Part shown: positions 9,917-17,553 of the stretch, one piece after another
How the letters are laid out: every line of letters begins with the position of its first letter
Numbering within the stretch: the first letter of the stretch is position 1
DNA from: Aliiroseovarius subalbicans
Lineage (GTDB): Bacteria; Pseudomonadota; Alphaproteobacteria; Rhodobacterales; Rhodobacteraceae
Direction: 5' to 3'
Assembly: GCF_022678625.1 (NCBI RefSeq)
Contig: NZ_JALBYQ010000003.1
Coordinates: forward strand, 124,001 to 188,000
DNA: 64,000 nucleotides
The notes under the pieces: model-generated
Told to the model about the DNA's origin: nothing
The model's input: only the letters and a program-made list of their open reading frames with translations
The model's database searches: none
Translations under genes and position numbers: made by a program

Positions 9917-9952
9917 TGACATATCTGTCACCACGATTGACATACCTGTCAA
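9917..9952. promoter_or_regulatory. Double palindromic operator between tetR and the MttB operon
   Basis: Two near-identical 14-bp inverted repeats, TGACATATCTGTCA (9917-9930) and TGACATACCTGTCA (9938-9951), differ at one base and have centres 21 bp apart, two helical turns, so dimers would bind the same face. The second is flanked to give TTGACATACCTGTCAA (9937-9952). They lie between the divergent starts at 9889 and 9972. The TTGACA of the second site also serves as a -35 hexamer, with TAGCGT at 9960-9965 after a 17-bp spacer; transcription would begin at or next to the tetR ATG. Most likely the autoregulatory operator of the TetR protein. Confidence 0.8.
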
Positions 9953-9971
9953 GTTTTTCTAGCGTGCCGCC

Positions 9972-10598
9972 ATGGACGGATCGACACCGCAAAAACCCCA
10001 AAAACCCAAAGGGTCTGAGGACCTGTGGCTTTCGGCCGCCTACGAGGTGTTGACCGAAAGCGGTGTCGAGGCGGTGAAAGTCATGCCGCTTGCCAAGCGC
10101 CTGGGCCTGACACGCACCGGGTTTTATTGGCATTTCAAGGATCGCGATGCGCTGTTGGAGGCGATGATCCAACGCTGGGAGGATCGCAACACCGGCAACC
10201 TTGTCGCGCGTTGCGAGGCCTATGCCGAAACGATCTGCGAGGCGATGTTCAACCTGTTCGATTGCTGGCTCGACAACGACCTGTTCGACGCGCGGCTGGA
10301 TCTGGCAATCCGCAACTGGGCCCGCAATGATAAAGCGCTGGCCACGCGGCTGGATCGCGCGGATGCCACCCGGCGCGCAGCGATCATTGCAATGTATGAA
10401 CGTTTCGGCTTTTCGGGCGACCAGGCCGAGGTGCGCGCGGGCACGGTCATTTACACCCAGATCGGCTATATCTCGATGCAGGTGTCAGAGGGTCGCGATG
10501 AACGGATCGCACGCATGCCGGCCTATATCGAGGTCTATACAGGCAAGGCGCCGACCGACGGTGAAATCGCCCGTTTCCTGGCGCGCCATAACATGTGA
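9972..10598 (+). CDS. TetR/AcrR-family transcriptional regulator
   Basis: A 208-residue protein with an N-terminal TetR HTH (about 15-65; core LAKRLGLTRTGFYWHFKDRDALL) and a helical ligand-binding C-terminal domain. No ribosome binding site precedes the ATG, and the promoter geometry (TTGACA, 17 bp, TAGCGT, 6 bp, ATG) points to a leaderless mRNA. It is transcribed away from the MttB operon and the shared 82-bp gap carries the double palindrome, so it most likely represses both itself and the demethylation operon until an N-methylated ligand or product binds. The ligand is not inferable from sequence. Confidence 0.9.
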   Translation: MDGSTPQKPQKPKGSEDLWLSAAYEVLTESGVEAVKVMPLAKRLGLTRTGFYWHFKDRDALLEAMIQRWEDRNTGNLVARCEAYAETICEAMFNLFDCWLDNDLFDARLDLAIRNWARNDKALATRLDRADATRRAAIIAMYERFGFSGDQAEVRAGTVIYTQIGYISMQVSEGRDERIARMPAYIEVYTGKAPTDGEIARFLARHNM

Positions 10599-10641
10599 AA
10601 CGCCTGCTCCGTGCGACGGGGTGGCTGGGGCAAGCGTCGCC

Positions 10642-12435
10642 TCAGCGCGTCCGCCCTGCCATCCACAAAACCGCGGCCCCACCGACAGCAGACACCAAGC
10701 TTGCGATCAGAATGGCCAGCTTCACACCGTCCAGCTGCGGCCCTTCGAAACTGGCCGTGCCGATGAAGATCGACATGGTAAATCCAACCCCGGCCAACAT
10801 GCCTGCCCCAAGGATTTGAACCCAGTTCACATCGTCCGACATCTGCGCCAATCCCAGTTTCACAGCCAGGAAAACGGCCAAGAATACACCCAACGGCTTG
10901 CCGATAACCAGCCCGGCCATCACACCCAATGCCTCAGGTGCAAAGGCGTCGAAACTTGATCCCAGAATGACAATACCGGTGTTGAAGAAGGCAAACAGCG
11001 GCAAAATCAGGAAGTTCGACCAGTTCTCCAACGCGTGTTGCAAGTGGAACCCCGGGTCGCGCAACCGGTCGATACTGGCCTGCAACCGGGCGACTGTTCC
11101 GGGTGTCACGGGAACATCGGGCCGTTGTGCTTCGAGCTTGAACAACGCCGAAGTCTGTGCCGCGATACCTTCGACATTGGCCGACCGACGCGACGGAATC
11201 GCAGCGGCGGTCAACACACCGGCAAGCGTTGCATGCAGCCCGCTTTCGTGGATGAAATACCACATGAACACCATCAGGATCAGATAGGGGAAACGGGCGT
11301 AAATCCGCCCTCTGTTCAAGGCCAACATGACGATGAACAGGGCGACGGCCACCAAGAATGCATCCAGATGGAACCCGTGACCATAGAAGGCAGCGATAAC
11401 AAGGATCGCACCCAGGTCATCGGCGATGGCCAGCGCGGACACGAAAACCTTCAACGATGTTGGCACGCGATCGCCCAACAGCGCCATGATCCCCAATGTG
11501 AAAGCGATATCCGTTGCCATCGGAATGCCCCAACCGTGTGCGGTTGGTGTTCCATAGTTGATGGCAAAGTAGATTCCCGCCGGAACCAGCATACCACCGA
11601 TTGCGCCGACGATCGGCAGGGCCGCGTGTGACAGATCTGAAAGCTCTCCGCCTACCATTTCGCGTTTGATTTCAATCCCGACCAACAGGAAAAACAGCGC
11701 CATCAGCGCGTCGTTGATCCACATTTCAAGCGGTAGGTGAAACCCCCAGTTTCCGGCCGAAAGCCCGATAACCGTTTCTCGAAGGTGTTCATAGCCGTCG
11801 TGAAGCCCAACGTTCGCTACCACCAACGCGGCCAGCGTCGCCAACACCAGGGCAAAGCCGGCACTCGCCGCCCATTGCACGAATTCGGTCGAAACCAGGT
11901 GCAGCCGCACGCCCAGCGGCTTCCTGATCGCCTCGATCAAGCTGGTTTCATCCCAGGCGCCGTCATATTCCCGATCACCGATGAACAGGGCCGGTGTTTG
12001 CAACGCACCCATTTCATCGGCGGTGGCGAGATCCTCGGCCAGACGGCGGGTTGTTTCTTCTGATTTCAGGTCGGCCCGGAACTGTTGAATGTCCAAGTCC
12101 AGCAACTCGGCCAGTTCGATCACCAAATCCTTGGAATACCTGCGTCCGCTGGAAAACAGGGCGTTGTGCATCGCCATGTGCTTGCCCTGCGCATGTGCGG
12201 CAATGGCCGCGCGGGCGGCAATTTCCGACCCCCGTGTCGATCGAGGAAGATACCGGATCACCAATGCAGCACGTTTTTGCGCAAATCGCGCAGCCGAGCG
12301 TTTGATCACACCGCGCATCCGACGCGTTGGGCGATCGGTGAAATCAACGAACCAGACAAGGGTCGTGGTCGCGTCCGGGTCACCAATTACAAAGTCTCGT
12401 TCAACGTCAAAGTCGGGGGGTTGCTTGCTCGCCAT
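10642..12435 (-). CDS. nhaA: Na+/H+ antiporter NhaA with N-terminal thioredoxin-like (DsbA-type) domain
   Basis: A 597-residue fusion. Residues 1 to about 190 form a DSBA-like thioredoxin fold (start VWFVDFTDRPT; later GALQTPALFIG with the family's cis-proline TP), but the CxxC active site is absent, the equivalent segment being T-D-R-P-T. From about 200 it is NhaA: the essential acidic residues are present in MATDIAFTLG (E. coli Asp133) and ALAIADDLGAI (Asp163/164), and KPLGVF carries the Lys300 equivalent. It exports Na+ for H+ at the inner membrane, fitting a marine lifestyle. Such thioredoxin-NhaA fusions are known in alphaproteobacteria; the role of the extra domain is unclear. No operon partners: both neighbours point away from or towards it. 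Confidence 0.92.
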   Translation of the reverse strand: MASKQPPDFDVERDFVIGDPDATTTLVWFVDFTDRPTRRMRGVIKRSAARFAQKRAALVIRYLPRSTRGSEIAARAAIAAHAQGKHMAMHNALFSSGRRYSKDLVIELAELLDLDIQQFRADLKSEETTRRLAEDLATADEMGALQTPALFIGDREYDGAWDETSLIEAIRKPLGVRLHLVSTEFVQWAASAGFALVLATLAALVVANVGLHDGYEHLRETVIGLSAGNWGFHLPLEMWINDALMALFFLLVGIEIKREMVGGELSDLSHAALPIVGAIGGMLVPAGIYFAINYGTPTAHGWGIPMATDIAFTLGIMALLGDRVPTSLKVFVSALAIADDLGAILVIAAFYGHGFHLDAFLVAVALFIVMLALNRGRIYARFPYLILMVFMWYFIHESGLHATLAGVLTAAAIPSRRSANVEGIAAQTSALFKLEAQRPDVPVTPGTVARLQASIDRLRDPGFHLQHALENWSNFLILPLFAFFNTGIVILGSSFDAFAPEALGVMAGLVIGKPLGVFLAVFLAVKLGLAQMSDDVNWVQILGAGMLAGVGFTMSIFIGTASFEGPQLDGVKLAILIASLVSAVGGAAVLWMAGRTR

Positions 12436-12575
12436 GGGGGTCTTTCTTCAGGTCTCGCGAATTTGCGCCCAACGGGGGTAAAAGACAAGTGGGACCATTG
12501 CCGCGCCCAGAAGCACGGACACCTCACATCGGTTCCGCTGGACGGAGCCTGAGACAGCCGCCTATTGTGCACTTT

Positions 12576-13172
12576 ATGGACCAGTCCTTGATCACATCTG
12601 GGTACCAGGCCAAGGCTCGACGCGGGTGCTTCATCGCGGTTGTCGGCCCGTCCGGTGCGGGCAAGGACACGTTGATGCACCGCGCCTCGGACCAAGCCGG
12701 GTTCGCACTCGCACGCCGTGTGATCACAAAACCGCCCGCCGCGACAGGTGAAGCCTTCGAAAGCGTGTCCAAGCATGAATTTATCCGCCGTCGACAGGCG
12801 CGGTGTTTCGCCTTGCACTGGACCGCTCATGGCTTTGATTATGCGATTTCTGCTGAAATAGAGACTGATTTGGCCGCTGGGCAACATGTTTTGGCGAATC
12901 TGTCCCGGGCCGTTTTACCAAGGCTCCAGGAAGTGTTCTCACCCGCTGGGATCATTCTGGTCACTGCTCCGCCCGAGATTCTGGCGCAACGCCTGACCCA
13001 AAGAAATCGCGAAAGCCGGGCCCAGATCGAAAGCCGCCTGGCCCGCGCCTCGTTTCAGGTTGACCCATCCCTTTCGCCCGTCGTGGTGGAAAACTCCGGC
13101 GACCTGGGTGACGCTGTCACCGCCTTCATCGCCGCCTGTCACGCGGTCATCGGCACACGTCGGATCAAGTGA
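12576..13172 (+). CDS. phnN: Ribose 1,5-bisphosphate phosphokinase (PhnN)
   Basis: A 198-residue P-loop kinase of the guanylate-kinase-like PhnN family: Walker A GPSGAGKDT near residue 24, then RVITKPP and later the conserved HWTAHGFDYAI stretch that distinguishes PhnN from Gmk. It converts ribose 1,5-bisphosphate into PRPP at the end of the C-P lyase route. The ATG at 12576 lacks an obvious ribosome site; TATTGT sits 13 bases upstream, so the message may be leaderless. Its 3' end overlaps the convergent 2H phosphoesterase gene by 34 bases. No C-P lyase (phnGHIJKLM) genes are in the window. Confidence 0.85.
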   Translation: MDQSLITSGYQAKARRGCFIAVVGPSGAGKDTLMHRASDQAGFALARRVITKPPAATGEAFESVSKHEFIRRRQARCFALHWTAHGFDYAISAEIETDLAAGQHVLANLSRAVLPRLQEVFSPAGIILVTAPPEILAQRLTQRNRESRAQIESRLARASFQVDPSLSPVVVENSGDLGDAVTAFIAACHAVIGTRRIK

Positions 13173-13822
13173 AACAGACCCTTGTCGTCCTCGCCGACCA
13201 AGCACAGGGACGAGACCTGAAACGGACCATTCAATACGGGCGACAAATACCGCTCCAATGCCGCTTGTACCGGCGCAGCGCCCCCTTCCTCCAGCGAGCC
13301 GGTCAATGTGATGTGGAAGCGAAAGGCCTCCCTCACGAAGGGATACCCCCACCGCTGCAAAAGCACATCCTGGCCTGGCGTCAGTCCGGGCTTTCTGCGC
13401 GTTTCCAACTCTTCGGGCGTCAGGGCCGCGCGAAATGCGTCAAGGTCGGCGACAACGCGGGCCGCCAATTGCGCCATGTGTTCACTGGGAGAGGCAGGCA
13501 CCAGCGCCAGGAACCGGCCGACTTGGGCCACCTTCAGCGCGGGCAAGGAAACCGGCGTCAAAAGGGCAGATAGCTGAGACACCGCGGCCTCAAGGTCTTG
13601 CAGGCTTCCCCCTTGCGCCAGTCGAAATGGCGGCTTGAGGGTTGCGTGCGCGCCGTATCTGCGTGGGGTTTGGGTAAGGCCGGATACGTCCAGCCCAGCG
13701 ATTTGAGGCTGATCGACAAACGTGCCTGTGACAATGTCCCACCCCAGCCACGCCGTCAGCCGTTCTGCAAGATCACCCGGCTCTGGCAGGGCATACACGG
13801 CATATCGAAGAAAGGATTCCAT
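13139..13822 (-). CDS. DUF1045 / 2H-phosphoesterase-like phosphonate metabolism protein
   Basis: A 227-residue protein with the two H-x-T motifs of the 2H phosphoesterase superfamily: HATLKPPF (about residue 58) and FHITLTG (about 168). It belongs to the DUF1045 family, which is commonly found with C-P lyase genes and is a plausible cyclic ribose-phosphate phosphodiesterase, substituting for PhnP; that last step is inference. It is convergent with phnN and overlaps it by 34 bp at the 3' ends. The start ATG is at 13822, 13 bases after the tupA stop on the same strand, so it could be read from the tungstate-transporter promoter. Confidence 0.75.
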   Translation of the reverse strand: MESFLRYAVYALPEPGDLAERLTAWLGWDIVTGTFVDQPQIAGLDVSGLTQTPRRYGAHATLKPPFRLAQGGSLQDLEAAVSQLSALLTPVSLPALKVAQVGRFLALVPASPSEHMAQLAARVVADLDAFRAALTPEELETRRKPGLTPGQDVLLQRWGYPFVREAFRFHITLTGSLEEGGAAPVQAALERYLSPVLNGPFQVSSLCLVGEDDKGLFHLIRRVPMTA

Positions 13823-13834
13823 CCAGAATAGTCT

Positions 13835-14632
13835 CTATTCCACCGCGTTTGCTGTAAACAATGTCTCTCCGTTGATTTGATACGCCGCAATCATCGTCTG
13901 AGCTTTTTCGCTGACAAGCCAAGCCTCAAGCAGCGCATTAAGGTCCGATTTCACATGGGGGTGTCTCTCCTGGTTGACCGGCAGGAACGCATATTGATTG
14001 AACAGAACCGGGTCGCCGGTGAACAAAAGCGCAATCCCGCGCGGGTTCCCGAAGTTCAGCCAACTGGCCCGGTCGGCCAACACGTACGAACCCAGCGCCG
14101 CCGCAGTGTTCAGCGTGGCCCCCATCCCGGACCCTGCTTCGCGATACCAAGCCACGTCCCGGTCTGCGATCCCAGCCGCCACCCACAGCGCCAGCTCTTT
14201 CTTGTGGGTCCCACTGTCATCACCGCGCGACACGAAAGGCGCACGGGTTTCAGCAATGGCGGTCAGGGCGGCGATCGCATCCGGGGCGGCGGCAATCCCT
14301 GCCGGATCGTCCGCCGGTCCGATCAACACGAAATCATTGTACATGATCTCACGTCGGTGACGTCCAAACCCCTGGGCGAGGAACGCCTCTTCCGCCGTAC
14401 GGGAGTGCACCAGGATGGCGTCGACATCCCCGGCCTCGCCCAACCGGATCGCTTGCCCGGTGCCGACGACGATCAGGTGCACATTCAGACCGATATCCGC
14501 CTTGATGACGGGGAGCAGGATGTTGGACAGGCCCGAGTTGTGAAACGACGTCGTCACGGCCAGTTTCAAGTCACCAGCAATGGCTGGCATGCCAATCAAA
14601 AGCGTGATCAGGGCAGCAAACAAACGGGTCAT
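13835..14632 (-). CDS. tupA: Tungstate ABC transporter, periplasmic binding protein
   Basis: A 265-residue secreted protein with a signal peptide (MTRLFAALITLLIGMPAIAG, cleavage after AIAG). After it comes TTSFHNSGL, the oxyanion-binding motif that marks TupA-type tungstate receptors, and SRGDDSGTHKKE, a second conserved binding segment. It delivers tungstate, or possibly molybdate, to TupBC. Its ATG overlaps the stop of tupC by four bases. Relevant to the window because a molybdenum hydroxylase lies at 68-2311, though that needs Mo rather than W. Confidence 0.88.
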   Translation of the reverse strand: MTRLFAALITLLIGMPAIAGDLKLAVTTSFHNSGLSNILLPVIKADIGLNVHLIVVGTGQAIRLGEAGDVDAILVHSRTAEEAFLAQGFGRHRREIMYNDFVLIGPADDPAGIAAAPDAIAALTAIAETRAPFVSRGDDSGTHKKELALWVAAGIADRDVAWYREAGSGMGATLNTAAALGSYVLADRASWLNFGNPRGIALLFTGDPVLFNQYAFLPVNQERHPHVKSDLNALLEAWLVSEKAQTMIAAYQINGETLFTANAVE

Positions 14633-15345
14633 TCCAGAATATCTCCGTTCAGGAAGGCGGTGGCCTCAGGGGTCTGTGGGTGCGTGAAAAAACCGGTGGC
14701 GGGGCCAGTTTCAAAAACCTGGCCCTGATGCAGGAACACGATATCGCTGCCCAGGCGCCGGGCCTGTCCCATGTCATGGGTGGACATCACCAGCCGCGTG
14801 TCGCGGGCCACGGCGTCCAGCAGGATCGCCTCGACTTCACGGGTCGACCGGCCATCCAGATGCGCAGTGGGTTCATCCAGGATCAGCATCTGCGGCGCGC
14901 GGATCAGGGCGCGGGCAAGGGCCATTTTCTGCCGCTCCCCCCCGGACAGGGACGAGGCAGGTTGGCGCGCCTGTTCTGTCAGTCCGACGCGGACAATCCA
15001 GTCGTCAACCACGTCGTCCGTAGTGCTTGAACGCCCAAACGTCAGCCTGGCGGCATAGGCGATATTATCGCGGACCGAGCGCCGCATGAGCACGGGATTT
15101 TGGAAAATGAATGCCTGTGCGGCGCGCGCTTCATCAACCCCAACAGCCCAGTTCTGCGTGCCGCCAGATTGGCGCTGCAACCCATGTATCAGGCGTAATA
15201 GGGTCGTTTTTCCAGCCCCATTCGGGCCAATCACCATGGTCACCCCGGCCTGACCAAGAGTTAAGTCCACGGGTCCGAGGATTCGCTTGCCATGCACCTG
15301 TGCGGTGGCACCTGAAAGCGTCAGGGGAAGGATCGTTGTCACCAT
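14629..15345 (-). CDS. tupC: Tungstate ABC transporter, ATP-binding protein
   Basis: A 238-residue ABC ATPase with Walker A GPNGAGKTT (about residue 39), signature SLSGGERQKMALARAL, Walker B MLILDEPTAHLD and the switch His in STHDMGQARRL. Overlaps the permease gene by 7 bases and tupA by 4, giving the operon order tupB-tupC-tupA. It powers uptake of tungstate. No C-terminal TOBE domain, as is usual for TupC and unlike ModC. Confidence 0.88.
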   Translation of the reverse strand: MVTTILPLTLSGATAQVHGKRILGPVDLTLGQAGVTMVIGPNGAGKTTLLRLIHGLQRQSGGTQNWAVGVDEARAAQAFIFQNPVLMRRSVRDNIAYAARLTFGRSSTTDDVVDDWIVRVGLTEQARQPASSLSGGERQKMALARALIRAPQMLILDEPTAHLDGRSTREVEAILLDAVARDTRLVMSTHDMGQARRLGSDIVFLHQGQVFETGPATGFFTHPQTPEATAFLNGDILE

Positions 15346-16043
15346 CTCCGCCCCCGTTCCGTACCCGACAGGATATGTGCAAGAAGGTTAACCGTGATGG
15401 ACAGGCCGATCAGGACAAAGCCAAGCGCCAGTGCGAGCGAAAAGTTTCCCTTCGAGGTTTCCAGCGAAATCGCAGTGGTCAGAACCCGCGTTAGCTGATC
15501 GATGTTGCCGCCGACGATCATGATCGCCCCCACCTCACCAATAGCGCGACCAAACCCGGCCAGGGTGGCCGTCAGCAGTGACCGGCGGCCATCCCAGATC
15601 AGCGTGATCAGGCGCTGACGTCGGGTCGTGCCAAGAGAGATCAGAAGATCATGGTATTCCGCCCACAGCTCTCGCGAGGCCTGATGGGCGATCGAGGCGA
15701 TGAGCGGCGTGATGATGATCACCTGCGCGATGATCATCGCGGTGGGGGTGAACAGAAGGTTCAGTACCCCGAACGGTCCCGCACGCGACAGCATGAGATA
15801 GACCAAAAGCCCGACCACGACCGGCGGCAATCCCATCAGCGCGTTCAGAACCGCGATGGTCAGGCGGCGCATGCGAAACCGGTTCAGCGCCAGCCAGACG
15901 CCGAATGGCACGCCCAGCGCCGTGGCGATCACCACTGCGGTCAGGGTCACGCGCAGCGACCGCGCCGTGATCTCGATCAACGTCGGATCCAGCGTGATAA
16001 GCAGCCAGAACGCCTGCAATATGCCCTGCCAAATATCGGTCAT
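15339..16043 (-). CDS. tupB: Tungstate ABC transporter, permease
   Basis: A 234-residue inner-membrane permease with about five or six hydrophobic segments and the cytoplasmic EAA-like loop (around SLGTTRRQRLITLIW, with a following G about 20 residues on) that couples to the ATPase. First gene of the tup operon. The ATG at 16043 is preceded by TAGCCA and six bases with no Shine-Dalgarno sequence, matching the leaderless arrangement seen at two other genes here, though no -35 is evident. Divergent from preT across 178 bp. Confidence 0.87.
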   Translation of the reverse strand: MTDIWQGILQAFWLLITLDPTLIEITARSLRVTLTAVVIATALGVPFGVWLALNRFRMRRLTIAVLNALMGLPPVVVGLLVYLMLSRAGPFGVLNLLFTPTAMIIAQVIIITPLIASIAHQASRELWAEYHDLLISLGTTRRQRLITLIWDGRRSLLTATLAGFGRAIGEVGAIMIVGGNIDQLTRVLTTAISLETSKGNFSLALALGFVLIGLSITVNLLAHILSGTERGRRW

Positions 16044-16144
16044 GTTCCGTGGCTAGCATGATGTTCGACACCCGGCCACCGCCGATCGCGTCGCCCCAAG
16101 CCCCGAAATCGACACGAGAAAACCCGGGCGAGCCTCGATGATAT

Positions 16145-16160
16145 TTTACCAATTGATAAA
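16145..16160. promoter_or_regulatory. Degenerate RutR-like palindrome upstream of preT
   Basis: TTTACCAATTGATAAA matches the RutR consensus (TTGACCA, two bases, TGGTCAA) at 11 of 14 specified positions and is itself imperfectly symmetric. It lies 62 bp before the preT start in an AT-rich patch that could also carry the promoter. Weak alone, but it gains weight from the near-perfect site at 18913-18928 in the same pathway. Confidence 0.4.
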
Positions 16161-16221
16161 ATTTTCAACTCGTGCCACGCTGAAAAGAAATCGGACACCA
16201 ACTTCAGAGAGGGAGGGACCC

Positions 16222-17550
16222 TTGGCCAATTCCCCCGCAACACCCGGCCTTGCCGCCGGCCGCCTGGCGCCTCAGGCGTATCAGGATAATTTCACCGACC
16301 TGCATCCGCCGCTGAACGATCACGAGGCTCTGGTGGCCGCTGATCGCTGCTATTTCTGTCACGACGCGCCATGTATGGACGCCTGTCCGACGACGATCGA
16401 CATACCGCTGTTCATCCGCCAGATCGCGACCGGCACGCCCGAGGCGGCGGCCACGACGATCCTGACCCAGAACATTCTGGGTGGCATGTGCGCGCGGGTC
16501 TGCCCAACCGAAACCTTGTGCGAAGAGGTCTGCGTGCGCGAAGTTGCCGAAGGCAAGCCGGTCACGATCGGCCAGCTGCAACGCTTTGCCACCGACAAGG
16601 TCATGGAGTCCCACCCGTTCACCCGCGCCACACCCACGGGGAAAACCGTGGCCGTCGTCGGTGCGGGACCTGCGGGCCTGTCCGCTGCGCACCGCCTTGC
16701 GATGCACGGTCATGACGTGGTGCTGTATGACGCCCGCGCCAAGGCCGGAGGGCTGAACGAGTTTGGCATTGCAAGCTACAAAAGCGTCGACGGCTTTGCG
16801 GCACGCGAGGTCGACTGGCTGCTGTCCATCGGTGGAATAGAGGTCAAGCTGGGTCAGGCGCTGGGCAACGGATTGCAGCTGGACGAGCTGGCGAAACGCT
16901 ATGACGCCGTGTTTCTGGGTATCGGCCTGACCGGCGTGAATGCCCTGGGCTGCGACGGCGAAGACAAGGACGGCGTTTTAGACGCTGTCGATTTCATTTC
17001 CGACCTGCGGCAGGCGGACACTCTATCCACGCTCCCTGTGGGCCGTCGTGTCGTCGTCATTGGCGGCGGCATGACGGCAGTGGACGCGGCCGTGCAGGCA
17101 AAGCTGTTGGGGGCCGAGGACGTGGCGCTGGTCTATCGCCGCGGGCGCGACCGGATGAATGCAAGCCGGTTCGAACAGGATCTGGCGGCGTCGAAAGGCG
17201 TGCGCATCATCACACATGCCAGCCCCAAGGCGATCCACGGCAACGGCGCGGTGGTCGAGATCGAGTTCGCCTATACCCAGGACGGGCCGGGCGGGCTGGC
17301 GGAAACCGGAGAGACCTTCCGCCTGAAGGCCGACCAGGTGATGAAGGCCATCGGTCAGACCTTGGGCGATGCCAATGGGCTGAAGCTGGAGGGCCGCAAG
17401 ATTGCGGTCAACGACACCGGACGCACCAGTCACACCGGCATCTGGGCCGGGGGCGACTGCGCATCGGGAGGCGATGATCTGACCGTGACCGCCGTGGCTG
17501 AAGGTCGCGACGCCGCCGAAGACATCCACGCAACATTGATGGGGGGCTGA
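16222..17550 (+). CDS. preT: NAD-dependent dihydropyrimidine dehydrogenase subunit PreT (FAD/Fe-S)
   Basis: A 442-residue glutamate-synthase-small-subunit-like oxidoreductase. The TTG at 16222 is preferred because GGGAGGG lies at the right distance; the open frame runs up to an ATG at 16138, but that part is AT-rich promoter-like DNA. Cysteine motifs CYFCHDAPCMDACP (about 43-56) and CARVCPTETLCEEVC (about 90-104) hold two [4Fe-4S] clusters; [12 protein letters not shown] and VVIGGGMTAVDAA bind FAD and NAD(P). It takes electrons from NAD(P)H and passes them to PreA for reduction of uracil and thymine to the 5,6-dihydro forms. preA starts 3 bases after its stop. Confidence 0.9.
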   Translation: MANSPATPGLAAGRLAPQAYQDNFTDLHPPLNDHEALVAADRCYFCHDAPCMDACPTTIDIPLFIRQIATGTPEAAATTILTQNILGGMCARVCPTETLCEEVCVREVAEGKPVTIGQLQRFATDKVMESHPFTRATPTGKTVAVVGAGPAGLSAAHRLAMHGHDVVLYDARAKAGGLNEFGIASYKSVDGFAAREVDWLLSIGGIEVKLGQALGNGLQLDELAKRYDAVFLGIGLTGVNALGCDGEDKDGVLDAVDFISDLRQADTLSTLPVGRRVVVIGGGMTAVDAAVQAKLLGAEDVALVYRRGRDRMNASRFEQDLAASKGVRIITHASPKAIHGNGAVVEIEFAYTQDGPGGLAETGETFRLKADQVMKAIGQTLGDANGLKLEGRKIAVNDTGRTSHTGIWAGGDCASGGDDLTVTAVAEGRDAAEDIHATLMGG

Positions 17551-17553
17551 GAC

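Noticed and set aside
9020-9919. A 299-codon plus-strand frame across the MttB gene
   Set aside because: It overlaps the MttB coding region and its promoter; no motif.
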